Assembly: GCA_001714685.2 (NCBI GenBank)
Contig: MDTP02000005.1
Coordinates: forward strand, 1-64,000
Reading direction: 5' to 3'
Length of the DNA stretch: 64,000 nucleotides
DNA from: Methanosarcina sp. Ant1
GTDB taxonomy: Archaea > Halobacteriota > Methanosarcinia > Methanosarcinales > Methanosarcinaceae
A program made the translations under genes and the position numbers. Of the stretch, positions 55,017 through 64,000 are shown piece after piece. Under the pieces are notes generated by a model. That model was not told the origin of the DNA. It saw nothing but the letters and a program-made list of their open reading frames with translations, and did no database searches. How positions within the stretch are numbered: the stretch's first letter is position 1; the number at the start of each line of letters is the position of its first letter.

Positions 55017-55799
55017 TCATACCCTTTCATCCGGACTAATTCTGGTCCCTATGGATTCCCCATTTAAGAACCTGTTTATGTTATCTGCTTTTCCTGCATT
55101 GAATATATATGAAGTAATACAAGACGTTTTGCTAAGCTCCAGAAGCTCCTGTACCTTCCCTAGCATGCCGCCCGTAACATCAGTGCTTCCTGAGCCTCCT
55201 ATATAACGCTTCAAATTTTCAAATTTTTCCGGGGTAATTTCAGGCAAAGGCTTTCCGTCCTTATCAAGCACTCCATCTTCTGCAGAGCCTAGACCTAGCC
55301 TGGTAATTCCGAGCTCCTTTGCAAGGTAGGGAACTATCTGATCCCCTGAGAGAACGCATGCCCCTAGCTCAAGATCCATAACAACGTCTCCGTGCAGCAC
55401 CGGGACAAGATTATTCTTGAGCATGAGCTTTATGTTGTCAAGGTACATGCTCTCTATCCGCCCTTTCCTGCAAACCGTGCAGCCCATAGGATGTACAGCT
55501 ACAGCCCGGATTCCGAAACGGTTAAGGGAATCTACCACCCGGGAAGCAAGTTTCTTGACGGATTCATGGGTTATAATCACCCCTTCAGGATCAAAATTCA
55601 TGTCAAGCCTGTATTTCTTAGCGTAGGTATGCCCGAATGAGCCTGCACCATGCACAATAATCATTTTTCCCCGAAATTCGGAGACTTCCCGCGCAATCCT
55701 TAGGAGATCAGCTTCTCTTACAATTCCTTCATCTGCGCCCTTATCAGTAATGACGCTGCCTCCAAGTTTCAGGATAACTGGTTCAGTTGAGACTATCAT
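55017..55799 (-). CDS. ipk: Isopentenyl phosphate kinase
   Basis: 260 residues of the amino-acid-kinase fold. It starts LKLGGSVITDKGADEG (Gly-rich phosphate loop, about 11-26), then IIVHGAGSFGHTYAKKY (catalytic His region, about 47-63) and LSGDQIVPYLAKELG. It converts isopentenyl phosphate to IPP in the archaeal variant mevalonate pathway. Between mvk and fni, as in other archaea. Confidence 0.94.
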   Translation of the reverse strand: MIVSTEPVILKLGGSVITDKGADEGIVREADLLRIAREVSEFRGKMIIVHGAGSFGHTYAKKYRLDMNFDPEGVIITHESVKKLASRVVDSLNRFGIRAVAVHPMGCTVCRKGRIESMYLDNIKLMLKNNLVPVLHGDVVMDLELGACVLSGDQIVPYLAKELGITRLGLGSAEDGVLDKDGKPLPEITPEKFENLKRYIGGSGSTDVTGGMLGKVQELLELSKTSCITSYIFNAGKADNINRFLNGESIGTRISPDERV

Positions 55800-55817
55800 G
55801 CCATATCACTTAATGCC

Positions 55818-55871
55818 TTATCAAATAACTTTCAATTATCAAATAACTTTCAATTATCAAATAACTTTCAA
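55818..55871. repeat. Three perfect 18-bp tandem repeats
   Basis: Unit TTATCAAATAACTTTCAA, three copies head to tail, fills the spacer between mvk and ipk. Confidence 0.9.
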
Positions 55872-55915
55872 TTTCTTTTATAAATAACCGCTAAATAACG
55901 AGATGTTCGAACTGC

Positions 55916-56821
55916 TTAGTCGAGCTTCAGACCCTGTTCAGTTGGTTTTGTAATGGTCACCTTACCTCCTGCCTCTGACATGGCTTCAGCAACCTGTGCG
56001 CATCTATCAGTTGAAGTAAGTGCAACCATACATCCTCCACCTCCAGCGCCTGTGATCTTTGCTCCGAAGGCCCCAGCTCTCCTGGCAGAGTAAATTAATC
56101 TGGAAAGTTCAAGAATATTTACTCCCAGAGCGTCCAGAAGTCCCTGGTTTACATTCATAAGCCTGCCAATGGAAGAATAGTCACCTGCCATGACAAGGGA
56201 TTCCCCTATTTTAGAGATTCTGCCAATAGAAGCCATGAGGGGTTCGATTAATTCGGGATAACTTTCACGGAGCTTTCTGACATTTGCCACAAGCTCCTTT
56301 GTAGAAGAGAAAATTCCTGTGTCTCCGATCACAATCCCGCAATCGGGCGTCCTCAGTTTCCTCCTTTCAGGGATGGTAACAACCCCTCCGAATGTAGATA
56401 CATAGGTATCTGTTGGGCTTGCGGCTCCCTGGACTCGGATCTCCATTTCATGCCCAAGTTTTGCAATTTCTTCTAAAGTAAGGCCGCAGCCAAACACCTC
56501 ATTGAGAGCACCTATACATGCAATCGTCACAGCAGCAGATGATCCGAGTCCGGAACCTACAGGAATCTCGGAATCAACTTCCAGAAAAACACCTTTTATC
56601 GGTGCAATTTCCCTCATTTTCTCAATAACTGAGGAGACATAGGGATGTTTTTCAAAATCAATTCCTGTCCTGCCAATTTGCGACTGGATTATTATCGAGT
56701 CGTTAAGTTCTGCCCTCACCCGGGTTCTTAATTCAATCGCACATGCTATTGCGGTTTCTCCGTAGACAACCGCATGTTCTCCGAAAAGATAAATTTTCCC
56801 GGGTGCAGAGCACGAAATCAT
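55916..56821 (-). CDS. mvk: Mevalonate kinase
   Basis: 301 residues of the GHMP-kinase family. Motifs: SAPGKIYLFGEHAVVYGETA (about 5-24), the ATP loop EIPVGSGLGSSAAVTIA (about 86-102), and C-terminal KITGAGGGGCMVAL (about 260-273). It phosphorylates mevalonate to 5-phosphomevalonate. Catalytic residues are intact and length is normal. Member of the isoprenoid cluster; its leader carries three tandem 24-bp repeats. Confidence 0.95.
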   Translation of the reverse strand: MISCSAPGKIYLFGEHAVVYGETAIACAIELRTRVRAELNDSIIIQSQIGRTGIDFEKHPYVSSVIEKMREIAPIKGVFLEVDSEIPVGSGLGSSAAVTIACIGALNEVFGCGLTLEEIAKLGHEMEIRVQGAASPTDTYVSTFGGVVTIPERRKLRTPDCGIVIGDTGIFSSTKELVANVRKLRESYPELIEPLMASIGRISKIGESLVMAGDYSSIGRLMNVNQGLLDALGVNILELSRLIYSARRAGAFGAKITGAGGGGCMVALTSTDRCAQVAEAMSEAGGKVTITKPTEQGLKLD

Positions 56822-56878
56822 ATTACTCCTCTGAAATTCTTAAGTTTAGCTGAAGTATGTAAAGCAGTGGATTTATTA

Positions 56879-56950
56879 TTTGAATTTGTGGACGAACTTT
56901 AATTTGAATTTGTGAACTAATTTTAATTTGAATTTGTGAACTAATTTTAG
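56879..56950. repeat. Three 24-bp tandem repeats in the mvk leader
   Basis: Unit TTTGAATTTGTGAACTAATT followed by TTAA (first copy with three changes), three copies, just upstream of the mvk start in the 255-bp spacer after the MEMO gene. Confidence 0.9.
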
Positions 56951-57076
56951 AGACTAATGTGTAGTTCTATAAAAGTAAAATTTAAAAAACTTATCCGGGC
57001 ATAAGCAACTATAACTATCCCGGGTTTCTTCACTAGAAGAAAAAACAAGCGACCTTATTTTCCCGCAGAATTCCTC

Positions 57077-57874
57077 TTACTCTACAATAATCGCGGCATA
57101 TCCTACAACTGCGTTCAGATCTCCGGAAATATCTCCACTGTTTGAGTAATTCAGAAGATTAGCCCGATTTCCGCCAAGCTTTTTGGAAGCTGTAAGCATT
57201 GCAGCAATTGGCCCATATCCGCACACAGATGCGTTTCTACGATATAGCCGCTCATATATTCCCGAAACATCCAGATTCAGGATAGCGCCAATGATTTCAT
57301 TATCGATTTCCCTTGCAAGTTCTGCAGGCTGATAGTGAGTAAAATCACTGGATGCAATAAAGACCACTTTTTTTCCGCTTTCGGAAATAAGGTTGGCAAT
57401 AAGACCCCCTACCTCAACTGCGGTCTCCTCATCCTGAATACCCATACAGATAGGAAGAATTTTGAAATCCCTTTCGAAACGATACTGAAGAAAAGGAAGC
57501 TGAACTTCGATGGAATGTTCGTATCTGTGCCCAATTTCGTCCACATCAACGATGCTCCCTAAAAACCCGTCGGCGAGTTCGGTATCAACCTCAATAGTTC
57601 CCAGGGGAGTTTTCCACGTGTCCCTGGATACCGACACAGGTGAGCCGTATCCCGTATGATTGGGACCAAAAAGCACATAGGTATCGGCTTTGGGGAGGGT
57701 TGCATAGGCATGCGCGGCCACTTTTCCAGAATAAACATATCCGGCATGCGGGCAAACAGCCCCGAGGACGTCTCTTTCCCGGATCTCCACGCCTTCAAAA
57801 CATCGCTTAAGTTCTTTCTCCAGATATTCAGGACGCAGGGGATAGAACTGCCCTGCAACTGCTGGCTGTCTCAT
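57077..57874 (-). CDS. MEMO1-family protein (AmmeMemoRadiSam protein B)
   Basis: 265 residues starting RQPAVAGQFYPLRPEYL. Conserved family blocks are PHAGYVYSGKVAAHAY (about 42-57), LFGPNHTGYGSPVSVS (about 69-84), and IASSDFTHYQP (about 176-186) with candidate metal His residues. The archaeal function is unknown; related human MEMO1 is an iron-binding protein. It lies between rps2 and mvk, its usual archaeal place. A 7-bp inverted repeat sits just before the start. Confidence 0.9.
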   Translation of the reverse strand: MRQPAVAGQFYPLRPEYLEKELKRCFEGVEIRERDVLGAVCPHAGYVYSGKVAAHAYATLPKADTYVLFGPNHTGYGSPVSVSRDTWKTPLGTIEVDTELADGFLGSIVDVDEIGHRYEHSIEVQLPFLQYRFERDFKILPICMGIQDEETAVEVGGLIANLISESGKKVVFIASSDFTHYQPAELAREIDNEIIGAILNLDVSGIYERLYRRNASVCGYGPIAAMLTASKKLGGNRANLLNYSNSGDISGDLNAVVGYAAIIVE

Positions 57875-57883
57875 TTACAATCA

Positions 57884-57925
57884 CCCATATCTAATATGGG
57901 TCATTTTTATATAGCCTTGCAGTAT
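57884..57925 (-). promoter_or_regulatory. MEMO gene promoter with inverted repeat
   Basis: Minus-strand TATA-like GCTATATAAAAA (about 57912-57923) and the perfect inverted repeat CCCATAT-CTA-ATATGGG (57884-57900) between it and the start. The repeat would lie at or near the transcript 5' end. Confidence 0.45.
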
Positions 57926-57944
57926 GCAGGACTGCCTTTCGGGA

Positions 57945-58694
<750 letters not shown>

Positions 58695-58755
58695 TCATAA
58701 TATAGAATCAACAATAAAACATATTCAGTATATGAAAATGCATCCCACTAAGTTT

Positions 58756-59007
<252 letters not shown>

Positions 59008-59052
59008 TTAGTACATATATACCTGAAAACCAGTACCCTGAAAATAGGGAAA

Positions 59053-59127
59053 TGGGACCGCTGAGATTCGAACTCAGGTTCCGGCGTCCCGAACGCCGAA
59101 GGATGGACCAAGCTACCCTACGGTCCC
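59053..59127 (-). tRNA. tRNA-Pro (CGG)
   Basis: Acceptor GGGACCG / CGGTCCC, anticodon arm CGGCG-TTCGGGA-CGCCG with anticodon CGG, T-arm CTGAG-TTCGAAT-CTCAG, discriminator A; CCA not encoded. It lies directly after rpoN in the ribosomal/polymerase operon, so it may be cut from the operon transcript. Confidence 0.95.
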
Positions 59128-59316
59128 TTACTGGTACGGCGAAAGCACATCAACAAGTTCGACATGGCTTAAGATCATTCTGCGACAGCAGTAGCGGGTG
59201 ATCCCGAGATCGTCCAGTACTGCAGCACCGTCTTCGCCATCATTGACGCGTTTTTTGTACTCATCCCAATAGTTTGAGACTACTTTTCCACATGAGAAAC
59301 ATCGGACTGGGATCAT
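59128..59316 (-). CDS. rpoN: RNA polymerase subunit N
   Basis: 62 residues from [10 protein letters not shown]; an upstream in-frame ATG adds 17 non-family residues and overlaps rps9. The zinc-binding set is CFSCGKVV (CxxC) and RYCCRRM (CC), as in Rpb10/RpoN. The gene ends immediately before tRNA-Pro. A core polymerase assembly subunit. Confidence 0.97.
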   Translation of the reverse strand: MIPVRCFSCGKVVSNYWDEYKKRVNDGEDGAAVLDDLGITRYCCRRMILSHVELVDVLSPYQ

Positions 59317-59320
59317 AGTT

Positions 59321-59731
<411 letters not shown>

Positions 59732-59738
59732 TCACCCT

Positions 59739-60582
<844 letters not shown>

Positions 60583-60918
60583 TTACTCACGCGGAATAAA
60601 CTTCTTATCGCGTTCGAACATCGCTATAATTGCCTCTCCGAAACCTTAAGCCCGGAAACAGCAAATAAAAATCAAGCGATTAGTCGGAATTGGTATGCTC
60701 TGAATAACATTTCTAGTACATAAAGATTATGTGCATCATGAGTTCCGAGCTGCTATAACTCCAAATGGCAAAAAGTGTTTACTTCTTCGACATCCGTTCA
60801 TACATCTCATAGTGTTCCTAAATCAAAGTTGCGCTGTTACACCCCATTGCAAACAGCGTGCATAACAAGTTAGAATGCATATGTTAAAACATTCTTGATA
60901 AGTTTTTTCAAAATATGT

Positions 60919-61035
60919 AGGACTTACGCACTTGAAGTACAAAATCAAGTACATTCGACTTTAAGGTTAAAGTCATACTTCAGGCAGTTTGAGGTTTAAA
61001 GCTTATTGATTTTTCTGTTCAACCGCGTAAGTCCT
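60919..61035. mobile_element. Miniature inverted-repeat element family 1, copy 3, with target duplication
   Basis: A 117-bp unit with ends AGGACTTACGCACTTGAA and the complement of AGGACTTACGCGGTTGAA. It is flanked by perfect 7-bp direct repeats AATATGT (60912-60918 and 61036-61042). It is the best preserved copy and shows the element moved as a unit. Confidence 0.85.
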
Positions 61036-61167
61036 AATATGTACAAAAAAGTACGGAAGAATTGTGCCCGTGTTTCCTTAATTCCGTGTTTTTACGTGGT
61101 TCTCAACATCACTTTTGCAAATTAGTCCGCTTGAACGAGCGAAGTGCGTGAAACGGACGGGGTACCA

Positions 61168-61209
61168 TTGCACTTGCAGTGCAACTTCCAGAAAATCTCC
61201 GATTTTCTG
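61168..61209. repeat. Two adjacent perfect hairpins
   Basis: TTGCACT-TGC-AGTGCAA (61168-61184) and CAGAAAATC-TCC-GATTTTCTG (61189-61209). Both have 3-nt loops. They may be REP-like repeats or a terminator/leader structure. Confidence 0.55.
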
Positions 61210-61724
61210 TGATGCCGAAGCAGAACTCGGCTGTTTGAACTAATTAATCTTGATTTAAGAAGTGTTTATCAAATTAGAAAGTCGATGTTCCGGGTTAATT
61301 TTGGGAGGCAGGGGATGCATTAGAAAGAAGGCCTAGTTTTATAATAGTAAAGGAATTATAGTATTTGGGGAACGATCAATGTGGTGGAAACGATCAATAT
61401 CGTGTCGTTTAGTATCCGGTCTGCAGGCAGGCGCTGAGCGGAGATTAGATTTTTTTGGAAATTTCAAAATGGAGGCTGAAGGTTGGTCGAGCCGCAAGGA
61501 GAAGAAGGCCGCGCTATTGGCCAGGGTTGCGCACATACTGATGTGTAGTGGTCACCGGTTACTGTTATGGATCAGGCGGCATAAACGCACTGCCCTCAAA
61601 GTCTTATTAATGGCCGGTATCAAAATGCAGATGATACATGGTAATCCAGATTTTTGTGGATTGATGAATACTGGGCTTTGCCCAAAATGATGAAACAAGC
61701 AAACATGAACTTGGTGATACTATT

Positions 61725-63356
61725 ATGCCTCAGACAGTAATTCAATATCTTCTGAATCGATTAAAACAGCTGGGCATCAGGGATATTTTCGGCGTGCCAG
61801 GAGACTATGCATTTCCTATCAACAATGCCATCTGTGACGATAAGGAGCTACGCTGGATCGGCTGCTGCAATGAACTGAACGCCGCTTACGCTGCCGACGG
61901 TTATGCTCGTATCAATGGCATGTCAGCGCTGTCTACTACATATGGGGTAGGTGAACTGTCCGCGCTATGCGGTATAGCAGGCTCATATGCGGAACATAAT
62001 CTGGTATTCCACATTGTCGGGATGCCGAAAATGCAGGCTCAGGAGAGACATGCCATAGTACATCATACGCTTGGCGACGGAGAGTTCGACACATTCATGA
62101 CCATGGCTACACCAGTCGTATGTGCGAAAGCGATGCTTACTCCGGAAAACTGCATTCAAGAAGTCGAACGTGTCATCGCGGCAGCTCTTGAGTATCACCG
62201 ACCCGCCTACATTGCTATCCCTCACAACTATGTGCACGAAAATATCGTACCCTCCACGGCATCTGCGAATTTACCTGTAAAAAGCAATCATGAAGCGCTG
62301 GAAGAAGTGGTTTCGGCCATAGTAAATAAGTTGTCGAATGCAAAGAAAGCCTGCATTATGCCAGGTATTCTTGTTGACCGTTTCGGGCTCAAGGACTTGA
62401 CCACGGCCGTTGTTACTGCTTCCGGCTTGCCTTATGTGACCATGGCATTAGATAAATCAGTGCTTGACGAGACTAATCCCTCCTACCTGGGATTATACAT
62501 CGGACAGCTTGCAAATCCTGAAATTAGCGAGTTCGTGGAATCCTGCGACTGCATACTTGCTATCGGCAGTATCCTGTCTGATACCAATATGGGTGGATTC
62601 ACGGCAAAACTGGACAAATCCCACATCATCAATATCATTCCTTACGATGTGCATATAGGGTATGCTGATTATACCAATCTAAAAATGTCTGATGTACTGG
62701 AGGAACTTGCCAAAAGACTTCATAAGCGTACTGATGTCAGGGGTCCTGCGGCAAAGAGTCCCACAACACCAGATGTAGACGCTGACGACCCGATAACGGC
62801 TGATTACTTATACGCGAGCTACGCGAAATTTTTTAAGCCTGACGATGTCATCATAGTGGATTCAGGCACATCCTTTTATGGCTTACTGCCAATATTTTTA
62901 CCGAAAGGAGCTAGGTTCCATAGCCAGACGCTCTGGGGGGCTATAGGCTGGGCTACCCCTTCTTCCTTTGGCGCCGCACTGGCTGCGCCTAATCGGCGAG
63001 TAATTCTCATAACTGGAGAAGGGGCACACCAGATGACCGCTCAGGAGGTCAGCCATTTTTACCGCTATGGTCTGAAGCCTATTATTTTCGTGCTGAATAA
63101 TCATGGCTACCTGATAGAAAGGATGCTATCCAAGAAGATCGATTACTATTACAATGACCTTACACAGTGGCAATATCATAAATTGCCAGAGGTACTTGGA
63201 TGCGATGGCTGGATGATGATAAAGGCCACCACCTGCGGCGATCTGGATAAGATCATGGCAGAACTGGATAATACTAAAACAGGCGCATACGTAGAGATAG
63301 TTACACCAGAGATGTCGGCACCCCCACTGATGGAGGCAATTCATAAAAATTTGTAG
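61725..63356 (+). CDS. Thiamine-diphosphate 2-keto-acid decarboxylase (pyruvate/indolepyruvate decarboxylase type)
   Basis: 543 residues, full length for the PDC/IPDC family, which decarboxylates pyruvate or other 2-keto acids to aldehydes. Catalytic residues sit at the positions I recall for Zymomonas PDC: Asp27 (GVPGDYAF), Glu50 (GCCNELNAAYA) and His113-His114 (AIVHHTLGDGEFD). The ThDP/Mg motif runs from GEGAHQMTAQEVS to LNNHGYLIE (about 431-464), with Glu464 matching the last catalytic Glu. There is no neighbouring alcohol dehydrogenase. Isolated between repeats and a terminator, so acquisition from bacteria is likely. Substrate unknown. Confidence 0.9.
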   Translation: MPQTVIQYLLNRLKQLGIRDIFGVPGDYAFPINNAICDDKELRWIGCCNELNAAYAADGYARINGMSALSTTYGVGELSALCGIAGSYAEHNLVFHIVGMPKMQAQERHAIVHHTLGDGEFDTFMTMATPVVCAKAMLTPENCIQEVERVIAAALEYHRPAYIAIPHNYVHENIVPSTASANLPVKSNHEALEEVVSAIVNKLSNAKKACIMPGILVDRFGLKDLTTAVVTASGLPYVTMALDKSVLDETNPSYLGLYIGQLANPEISEFVESCDCILAIGSILSDTNMGGFTAKLDKSHIINIIPYDVHIGYADYTNLKMSDVLEELAKRLHKRTDVRGPAAKSPTTPDVDADDPITADYLYASYAKFFKPDDVIIVDSGTSFYGLLPIFLPKGARFHSQTLWGAIGWATPSSFGAALAAPNRRVILITGEGAHQMTAQEVSHFYRYGLKPIIFVLNNHGYLIERMLSKKIDYYYNDLTQWQYHKLPEVLGCDGWMMIKATTCGDLDKIMAELDNTKTGAYVEIVTPEMSAPPLMEAIHKNL

Positions 63357-63374
63357 ACGATATAAGTAAAATCT

Positions 63375-63409
63375 ATTAAGAGTGTTATCCTCGCGGAAGC
63401 ACTCTTAAT
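63375..63409 (+). terminator. Terminator after the decarboxylase gene
   Basis: Perfect 10-bp stem ATTAAGAGTG / CACTCTTAAT, 18 nt after the stop. The next ~220 bp to 63634 contain a short open frame I do not support as a gene. Confidence 0.6.
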
Positions 63410-63634
63410 CTAAACTGCTTGAGAAATGGGTCTAAAATGCTTGAGCCGGTTGAGAGGGAAATGTCACTTATGGTTGGAAAAGGAGATCAATCTCCCTGCC
63501 TGATCCAACTGGCATTACCAAAAGAATCCATGTTATCCCGTGAGGCTCCATACAGATACGCACAAAACCCCATTCAGCTCGTATCCCAGCTGCAACTGCG
63601 GCTTCTGATCCGATTTGAACGCTGAGGAAATCCA

Positions 63635-64000
63635 TTAAAAGGAGACGCTGAGAACAGACCGGGAAACCTTCCCAAGGATTGCTTCTATATCGCAGCCGAA
63701 CTTCCTTGCCACAAAAAGTGCCACGATCCGGATATCCACAAGGTAAGAAAGCCTTTCCTGCATAGAGTTAATTTCAGAAACAAGCTTTTGTCTGTTTACT
63801 CCTGTATCTGCGGAAATAAACTCAAGGACTTGCTCAAAGGAGATCTCTTCCTTGAGAGAAGAGGCTTTTCCTTTGGAATTTTCCTGGCTTTCGAGAAAAT
63901 TTTCCGACGGCTTAAAGGCATGAGGAAGTCGGACACTTTCCACATCAAAGGCAGGTATAAGAGTACCATCCTTAAGGGAGAGCAGACCTACTTCAAGGGC
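63635..64000 (-). CDS. DUF2240-like archaeal protein, 5' end outside window
   Basis: The frame runs open to the window edge, so an ATG at 63943 is probably internal. The visible 122 residues include EVGLLSLKDGTLIPAFD, VRLPHAFKPSENF, and a helical C-terminus (YLVDIRIVALFVARKFGCDIEAIL). The order, a short beta-hairpin domain then FKPSE and a C-terminal helix bundle, resembles the DUF2240 family found in euryarchaea. Function unknown. Confidence 0.6.
   Translation of the reverse strand, partial: ALEVGLLSLKDGTLIPAFDVESVRLPHAFKPSENFLESQENSKGKASSLKEEISFEQVLEFISADTGVNRQKLVSEINSMQERLSYLVDIRIVALFVARKFGCDIEAILGKVSRSVLSVSF

Noticed and set aside
61379-61690. 103-codon open frame before the decarboxylase gene
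   Set aside because: No SD, very basic and irregular composition, no family; kept only as part of the spacer description.
63419-63625. 68-codon open frame after the decarboxylase gene
   Set aside because: Begins within or right after the terminator hairpin and shows no conserved pattern.

Overview
The window is a Methanosarcina chromosome segment, called from gene content. It has an archaeal transcription and translation set (TFB, RpoK, RpoN, S2, S9, L13, L18e, Gar1, Trm5-type methyltransferase, Sec61-beta). It also has a group II chaperonin, the archaeal mevalonate genes with isopentenyl phosphate kinase, an Orc1/Cdc6 protein, an S-layer protein with two Methanosarcina-type domains, and a class III ribonucleotide reductase operon. 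The species cannot be fixed from sequence alone. Promoters look archaeal (TTTATATA-type boxes) and intergenic regions are long and AT-rich.

Layout. 0.1-4.2 kb: a bactofilin-like protein, a nitrate/sulfonate-type ABC importer (ATPase, permease, lipoprotein) and a divergent HTH regulator, with a perfect 22-bp palindrome between them. 4.3-7.5 kb: a 1069-residue S-layer-type surface protein. 7.7-12.8 kb: thiL and the nrd operon (redoxin, NrdD, NrdG). 12.8-14.6 kb: a gene-poor zone with a duplicated ~250-bp segment and a possible 39-residue protein. 14.6-21.8 kb: radB, inositol-1-phosphate synthase, MTR-1-P isomerase, Sec61-beta, a membrane-anchored hydrolase and a MutS-like ATPase. 22.3-29.1 kb: a polyphosphate module of PPK1, Ppx/GppA with an HD domain, and a convergent CYTH / degenerate-HD / CHAD fusion. 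29.5-32.5 kb: cdc6 and a thermosome subunit, converging on a nested hairpin.

32.9-43.4 kb is accessory: an IS200/IS605 relic, a phosphoribosyltransferase plus alpha/beta hydrolase pair, two small secreted proteins with matching leaders, a broken extradiol dioxygenase gene (plus a second fragment of it), a lipoprotein, and copies of three miniature inverted-repeat families. Four pieces matching one tRNA-Thr, three partial or decayed and one intact at 43.4 kb, lie here, which suggests a worn tRNA-associated insertion hotspot. 43.6-50.1 kb returns to core genes: Trm5-like methyltransferase, LysE exporter, TFB, Gar1 and pyruvate phosphate dikinase. 50.5-60.6 kb, all on the minus strand, is the conserved archaeal cluster L18e-L13-S9-RpoN-(tRNA-Pro)-RpoK-S2-MEMO-Mvk-IPK-Fni-RNase J-IdsA, linking translation, transcription and isoprenoid lipid synthesis. 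60.6-64 kb breaks from that cluster with a ~117-bp miniature element carrying a 7-bp target duplication, hairpin repeats and an isolated thiamine-diphosphate 2-keto-acid decarboxylase (pyruvate/indolepyruvate decarboxylase type), unusual for a methanogen. The window ends inside a DUF2240-like gene.

The points most worth following are the polyphosphate module with its fusion protein, the tRNA-Thr insertion graveyard with its paired secreted proteins, and the keto-acid decarboxylase.
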